Source: Ectocarpus siliculosus
Lineage: Eukaryota > Sar > Phaeophyceae > Ectocarpales > Ectocarpaceae
Direction of reading: 5' to 3'
Length of the DNA: 64,000 bases
Assembly (NCBI GenBank): GCA_000310025.1
Contig: FN648552.1
Coordinates: forward strand, 62,001-126,000
The translations under genes and the position numbers were made by a program. Shown in pieces: positions 59,401-64,000 of the stretch (position 1 is the first letter of the stretch; every line of letters starts with the position of its first letter). The notes under the pieces are model-generated. The model made no database searches, was not told the DNA's origin, and saw nothing but the letters and a program-made list of their open reading frames with translations.

Positions 59401-61091
59401 GGTTTGGTGTGCGTGTGGTGAAGATCGCCGAGATGGAGTTGTGAGCGTACTTGCGAGGCGGAACATTGCTTTGAAGAACCCTGATCGTTGCATGCTCACG
59501 CTTTAGTTCTTAAAGCTGTCTATCGCGGTGGAAGCTACCACACTTTTGCTTTCGGTTACCGCCCGTGGCCATGTATTTGTGTGCTTGGAAGCGGTCGTGG
59601 GTGCGTAGTTACCCCATCGACGCCTTGACCAGTTGCTGGACAATGCCGATTTCTTCTTGTCCTGCGGCTCCTCTACACTCTTGAGCGTCCACACACTCTT
59701 GAATTTCGGTTGACGGCGCCTGCGTCCACAACCATACCGACGTTCGCAACATGTGGCTCGCGGGTCGTTTTGCGTTCTTTGGGTTTCTTGTCAGCATCCC
59801 CCCCCCCCCCCAAAATCACGTTTCATGGGCGTGCGTTGTGCCCGCCGACTTCTCCAGCTACTTCGCGACCGTGCCGGATGGAGAGGGCGGCTCGGAGCTA
59901 TTCAAGCTGGAAACCGACAAATGCCTGTTCGTGGACAAGGGCTTCCTGCCCTTCGCGCAGAAGTACAAGGAGAGCCAGGAGGCCTTCTTCGAGGACTACA
60001 AGAAGGTCGGTGCTGGCGTTTCGCCTTTGAAGTTGTCTTTGTCTCTGGTGGTGATGATGGTGATGTCGTGTGTCGCACACTTGTTTAGATGCTATTTAGG
60101 TTCAGCGAAACGCGGGGTTCTGTTTTGCGAGGCGAACCGCGGGGGGGGCGGTTATCCAGCACTATCAGGTTTATCTCTAGTGCGGTTTAACGCGATCCAT
60201 TGAGAAGGCCACTTTCCCACGTTTCAGAGCCAATTCGGTTTCATGAACACGTGACCCGACCCGGGAGAAGTGCGTCCAATAGCCGCGTGTCCCATGTGTG
60301 ACATGTTGCGACACGGGTCGTTTTCCCGTATTTTTCTTTCGGGCAGAATTGAACCGCGATGTTTCCACAGGTATGATAGGATAGGTCAGATCACAATCGA
60401 TCGATCTACATACATATTGTACATCATTTTCGTCGCAGATCACCAAAATCTAAAGGTACAGATCGATGTGTCAATGTTTTCGATTCTTGATCTATTGACA
60501 TAGATATTGATCTATTGACATTGATATGCATAGATCTGAACATGCCTGCCGCGCTTGATGAATAATCCATAGATCATCTTGGATATTTCCGATTCTTGAT
60601 CTATGGACACAGCTAGATCCGGACGTGTTTGCCGCTCTTGATCTATAATCCATAGATCATCTGTGATATTTCCAACTCTCAATCTGCAGACACCATATAG
60701 GTCCGAACATGTTTGCCGCTCTTGATCTATCATCCATGGATCATCTGTGATATCCGACTCTTGATCTATGGGCACAGATCATGTATGATGCTCCCGACGC
60801 TTAATCAATAAGACCGCAGATCATCAAGATCATGATCTATCCTATGTGTGGATGTTTCGTGCCTCTGCAAGTCACTCCTAAAACGGTCATAACGGATCCG
60901 GATCTTCAAGCATCTGCGTTGTGGCACAGCACCATCTTGTAGCGGTTCAGTCGCCCGTGAAAGTATTACACTGTATCTGCAACAACGAACGAATGCTCCC
61001 GAACTCTGCCTCCGTTTTCCATCTCCAGGCCCACAAGATGTTGTCGGAGCTCGGTGCCGTGTGGGAGCCAGAGGGCGGCTTCGCCATCTAA
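56459..61091 (+). CDS. Heme ascorbate peroxidase (class I), 8 exons, 5' exon missing
   Basis: Class I heme peroxidase that reduces H2O2, normally with ascorbate. Exons join in phase to 287 residues plus TAA: 56459-56555, 57136-57172, 57389-57558, 57992-58110, 58630-58725, 59127-59260, 59858-60005, 61029-61091. RLAWHDAG carries the distal Arg, Trp and His. [11 protein letters not shown] carries the proximal His. [12 protein letters not shown], joined by splicing to SYF, matches the chloroplast-type GGxSWTxxWLKFDNSYF and supplies the proximal Trp. The frame starts at [10 protein letters not shown] without a Met, so a short 5' exon and any transit peptide are unplaced. The segment that usually carries the ascorbate-contacting Arg (RSG motif, before the SWT motif) instead reads [12 protein letters not shown] with an insert, so ascorbate use is not assured. 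A cytochrome-c-type or hybrid peroxidase is the alternative. Confidence 0.88.
60530..60778. repeat. Three tandem copies of an 81-84 base unit
   Basis: Units start at about 60530, 60614 and 60698. Each runs TAGRTCYGRAC, TGCCGC, TTGATSWATMATCCATRGATCAT, GATAT, TTGATCTATGG, with GATC-type palindromes throughout. The array lies in the last intron of the peroxidase gene, preceded by a less regular GATCTATTGACAT stretch. Confidence 0.8.
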
Positions 61092-62166
61092 AGATTCCAC
61101 CTCAGGAACCCGAGCCCAAAACGACGATGCGTTGTGGTGGCAAGGTCGATCACGTGCAGGGTATTTTGTGTTCGTATCGCCGTGTGCAGCCTTTACAGCA
61201 GGCGGTCGCAGTTCTTCTCTTTTGCGCAACAAGTTCGGTTGTTCTATGTGGATGCGAAGGCGACTCACTTCCACCGTGATGGTACAGCGAGCGCTAACGT
61301 AGTAGATAGTTCCTTTGCTTATCGGGTGAAGTGCGACTTGTTGTGTCTTTGTCCAGCCGCAGAAAACGCGCGGTGTGCGTGTGTGTGGTCGTGAGTTTTA
61401 CAGTACAAGTCTGCCAAACGGGAGATGTTGTGCGGGTCACCTGTTTCCTGATGCGCTGGGCGATTTGCGCGTTTCGAGCACTGGGCGCTCGGTAGGTTGC
61501 CTACTCGGAGCGGAGCGATGCCAGCGTGGAATATTGTGGCCCTCTCTTTTTGTGTGGGACTTGTCCTGTTGGTTGGTTGTGTGTGTGCCGCTGTTTCCGA
61601 CAGTCAGGCCGGTCGGGCCGTCGCAACAAACTTGGTTCCGCCTTTTGCATTTGTGATGATTTCCATCACCAGGGCTCACAATCATATCTGCGATGGCGTG
61701 GTAAATTAGTAGCTGGAGGTTTTCCTTCGTTCGACAGTCATGAGTGAAAGTGCCCGGCGGGAGGACAGCAAGCCAACGGCCGAGAACACCCCTCGGACTC
61801 CCGAATTAGGTAACCTTAACCTTCTCCGTCGAGGAGAGCAGAATCCACCCGGTGTTGCCACCGAGAGCCAGGGGATCGAAACGCTGGTATTAGTATAATA
61901 TCCCAAACGAAGTGTTTTACGTCGAGTTATCCATCCGATTTAGTCTCTCACCCTTCCCTCTTGTTTCGACCCGCGCGTCCAACAAAAAAATGGTAAATAG
62001 GTACTACTTCTCAAATCTCCTGCCGGTATTCTACAGCTGTGCTGCGAGCCTTTCTCGACTCCAAACAAAATAACTTGGGTGCTCTCTGAAAGGACATCGA
62101 AGTTGCAGTGACCTCCACAAGAGTTTGGGGATTTCGTAGCTGGGCGAATGTCAAGAGCACGAGTAA
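61092..62166. other. Peroxidase 3' flank, no further gene seen
   Basis: Includes the presumed 3' untranslated region. Short frames here (under 95 codons) show no family resemblance. Confidence 0.5.
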
Positions 62167-62547
62167 GACCCATCTTTATGGGGAACAAATCTTCCTTTGG
62201 GCAAATCTTCCCTTTTTCGACCTTTTGGGCAGCCTGCTACGCGAACGAATGCAAATCAGCTGTTCGACCCTCGAGAAAAGTCACAGCTTTGGTTGAGATG
62301 TCCACAGATCACCTATTTGTTTCGCCAGGGTCCACGTTTGATTTTTTTCCAGCAGTTGCACATTTTGAAAAAATCAAACGGGGAACCTTGCGAACCAAAT
62401 AGGCAATTTGTAGACATCTCAGCCAAAGCTATGACTCTTCTCGAAGGTGGAACAGCTGATTCGCATTCGTTCGGGGAGCAGACTGCCCAAAAGGCCGAAA
62501 AGACAAGATTTTCCCAAAACAAGATTTTGTTCCCATAAATGGGGGTC
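62167..62547. mobile_element. 381-base MITE with long terminal inverted repeats and TAA duplication
   Basis: The ends GACCCATCTTTATGG and CCATAAATGGGGGTC are inverted, and pairing extends over nearly half the element on each side (for example CCTTTTGGGCAGCCTGC against GCAGACTGCCCAAAAGG). The element is bounded on both sides by TAA (62164-62166 and 62548-62550). A 3-base TWA target with inverted ends fits the PIF/Harbinger superfamily. There is no coding capacity. Confidence 0.8.
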
Positions 62548-62756
62548 TAAACGTCGTATTGTATGGGCCAGCGGGAGAGAAAAATAGAAGGAACGCCTCC
62601 CCATCCGCTAACATGCACGCCGCCGTGACTCCATCACCCGCGACCGTGATTTCGTCGTTTAGCTCCTTAAAATGTCTCGTGTCCTATTATCTTCCATCAG
62701 TTTCAGCAGCTTCTCGTCGTCACCATAACACACCAGAGCTTTGTACCTACCCGTAG

Positions 62757-63386
62757 GGCGGGGCGGGCGCCTACCCTTATTCTTGGCCGCGCAACGGCCC
62801 GTTTGTCTTCTTTCCGGAAGGCTTCGGGACTACCACATCATTGTCTTACATCATTATCGTCGTCCGTAGTTGGCGGGTGACGGTGGTGGGAGAGACCCGT
62901 CGTGGACCCTTGCGGGAGCATGAACAGCTGCCGGTGGGGTATGGGAAGCGCAGCTCGCCCCCTTACGGATTATGTGAAATCAGCGGCGGGGAAGGAGCGC
63001 CCCCCGGGGGCCCAAGCGGCGGGGGCGGGTTCTCCCTGCCGCCGTGGCCGCATCAGCAGCAGCAGCAGCAGCAAGAAATGCGTCGATCGGGGCGGGGTCC
63101 CTACGAGGGGACAGAGAACGTCGAGCGGCGGGCGGCGGCGGTAGAAGAGACCCGTCGTGGACCCTCGCGGGAGCATGACTGCCGTTGGGGTATGGGCAGC
63201 GCAGCTCGTCCTCTTTCGGTCACGCCGGCCTCGGCTACGGGGAGGAAGGAGAGGTGCCTGGGGGCGCAAGCGGCGGGGGCGGGTTCCCCCTGCCGCCGCG
63301 GCCGCCGCAGTAGCTCAGGCGGTCGCCCCCCCCCCCGTCCTCCGACTACCGTGGGCGTGGTGTCGGGGGGGTGTCTGCATCGGTAA
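62757..63386 (+). CDS. Gly/Gln/Pro-rich open frame, probable exon of an unknown gene
   Basis: Open from an acceptor-like CCGTAG: GGAGAYPYSWPRNGPFVFFP, then a tail containing GPSGGGGFSLPPW, a Gln run and a second, diverged copy of the same block. Function is unknown. The internal 255-base duplication and the resemblance to the frame starting at 63800 suggest one repetitive protein gene. The splice structure, start and true frame after 63140 are unresolved, and a compositional accident cannot be excluded. Confidence 0.35.
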   Translation, partial: GGAGAYPYSWPRNGPFVFFPEGFGTTTSLSYIIIVVRSWRVTVVGETRRGPLREHEQLPVGYGKRSSPPYGLCEISGGEGAPPGGPSGGGGFSLPPWPHQQQQQQQEMRRSGRGPYEGTENVERRAAAVEETRRGPSREHDCRWGMGSAARPLSVTPASATGRKERCLGAQAAGAGSPCRRGRRSSSGGRPPPRPPTTVGVVSGGCLHR

Positions 63387-63401
63387 TCGGTCTGTTGGGT
63401 C
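62892..63401. repeat. 255-base tandem duplication
   Basis: The unit starting GAGACCCGTCGTGGACCCT at 62892 recurs at 63147. The two share GGGAGCATGA, GGTATGGG.AGCGCAGCTCG and AAGCGGCGGGGGCGGGTTC. Only the first has the CAG run (63054-63072). Confidence 0.7.
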
Positions 63402-63799
63402 AGGTGTTCGAGAGTCTGCGAGCATTGGTGTTGGATACACGTGCTGTATGATTTGGTGTCACGCAGATTGGTAAGATTGCCGTTTGGTAGGGGGCACCGT
63501 GATGTGTCACGGGGCCCCTCCTTGCTGTTGGAGCGTTGGAGCTGCTCTGTGTGGAGCACTCCCTCTTTCGTCCGTGCGAAGGACGGTCGCCTACCTCTCG
63601 TGAAGTTAATACATCACCGAAACAGTCTCACTCGACAAATAAGTGGCGTAGGCCGCAAACACTCAAACATCAGGCGCCGCTGCTGCCGCCACGGCAGGAG
63701 CATGGTCCCTTCACCGGGGGGGTTAGGGACTATGAGGAATTGGGGGCGCAAGCGGGTGAAGTCTGACCTGAGTTCCCGCGAGAGAACCGGCAACAGCCC

Positions 63800-63900
63800 A
63801 TGAGGTGTGTGCAGCCCACTTTGTCCCCGTTCGGAGCCGCCGGCTTCCGCGCCGGGGACGGAGCGGCGGCGGGTGGCGCAGGCGGGGAGGGGTTCTCCTT

Positions 63901-63939
<39 letters not shown>

Positions 63940-64000
63940 CCAGCACCAGCCGGCGTGGCAGCACCAGCCGACGTGGCAGCACCAGCGGACGTGGCAACAG
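63800..64000 (+). CDS. Gln-rich open frame running off the window
   Basis: From ATG at 63800 the frame is open for all 67 remaining codons. A Gly/Ala-rich start (GAAAGGAGGEGFSLQ) leads into a CAG-encoded Gln run of 12 and then three 18-base repeats encoding QHQPAW, QHQPTW and QHQRTW. It resembles the GGGGFSL-poly-Gln block of the frame at 62757-63386. The product is unknown, and the ATG may be an internal Met of a longer spliced gene. Confidence 0.4.

Noticed and set aside
1-64000. CRISPR arrays, operons, Shine-Dalgarno sites and rRNA genes.
   Set aside because: None seen, and none except rRNA would be expected in this intron-rich eukaryotic DNA.

Overview
The window looks like a stretch of nuclear genome from an intron-rich eukaryote, most likely a brown alga or close stramenopile (Ectocarpus-like). 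This is inferred from several features: genes of 8-39 short exons split by GT-AG introns of roughly 200-1000 bases, a few GC-AG introns, a TTAGGG-type interstitial telomere repeat, a plastid-type ascorbate peroxidase, and poly-C/poly-G tracts that broke a Sanger-style assembly. There are no operons and no prokaryotic features. Three 100-N scaffold gaps occur (1366-1465, 14309-14408, 36453-36552). At the first two, the flanks are noisy second copies of nearby sequence, so these gaps are assembly duplications and not missing DNA.

Layout. (1) 1-1561: gene-free sequence with a 203-base tandem duplication and a poly-C/gap artefact. (2) 1562-23788, + strand: one very long full-transporter ABCA gene. 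39 exons can be joined in phase to about 1,919 residues, with both nucleotide-binding domains intact; only the extreme N-terminus is missing. (3) 23789-32570: no convincing gene; a 650-base foldback element sits inside another repeat, and a tRNA-like Pol III promoter module lies on the - strand. (4) 32571-42620, + strand: a 12-exon gene for a type II membrane protein of about 1,360 residues. It has two glycosyltransferase-like halves separated by Cys-rich CDRSC modules, and a short telomere repeat lies in its second intron. (5) 42621-56458: repeats and dead retroelements. A Ty3/gypsy RT-RNase H scrap lies on +. A decayed - strand element has Gag capsid-like and zinc-knuckle remnants and, downstream, a recognisable but broken NADAR (YbiA-like) domain. 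Beyond it lie a TATCGAT-rich AT-rich block and a CT microsatellite. (6) 56459-61091, + strand: an 8-exon ascorbate peroxidase gene. (7) 61092-64000: a MITE with a TAA target duplication, then Gly/Gln-rich, internally duplicated open frames running off the window.

The three real genes are functionally unrelated (lipid-type transport, secretory-pathway glycosylation, peroxide removal) and simply share a strand. The most unusual item is the NADAR domain inside a Gag-bearing retroelement. The two-headed glycosyltransferase with CDRSC modules is the most interesting intact gene. Exon boundaries were set by hand from splice consensus, phase continuity and family resemblance; no alignment or transcript was available.
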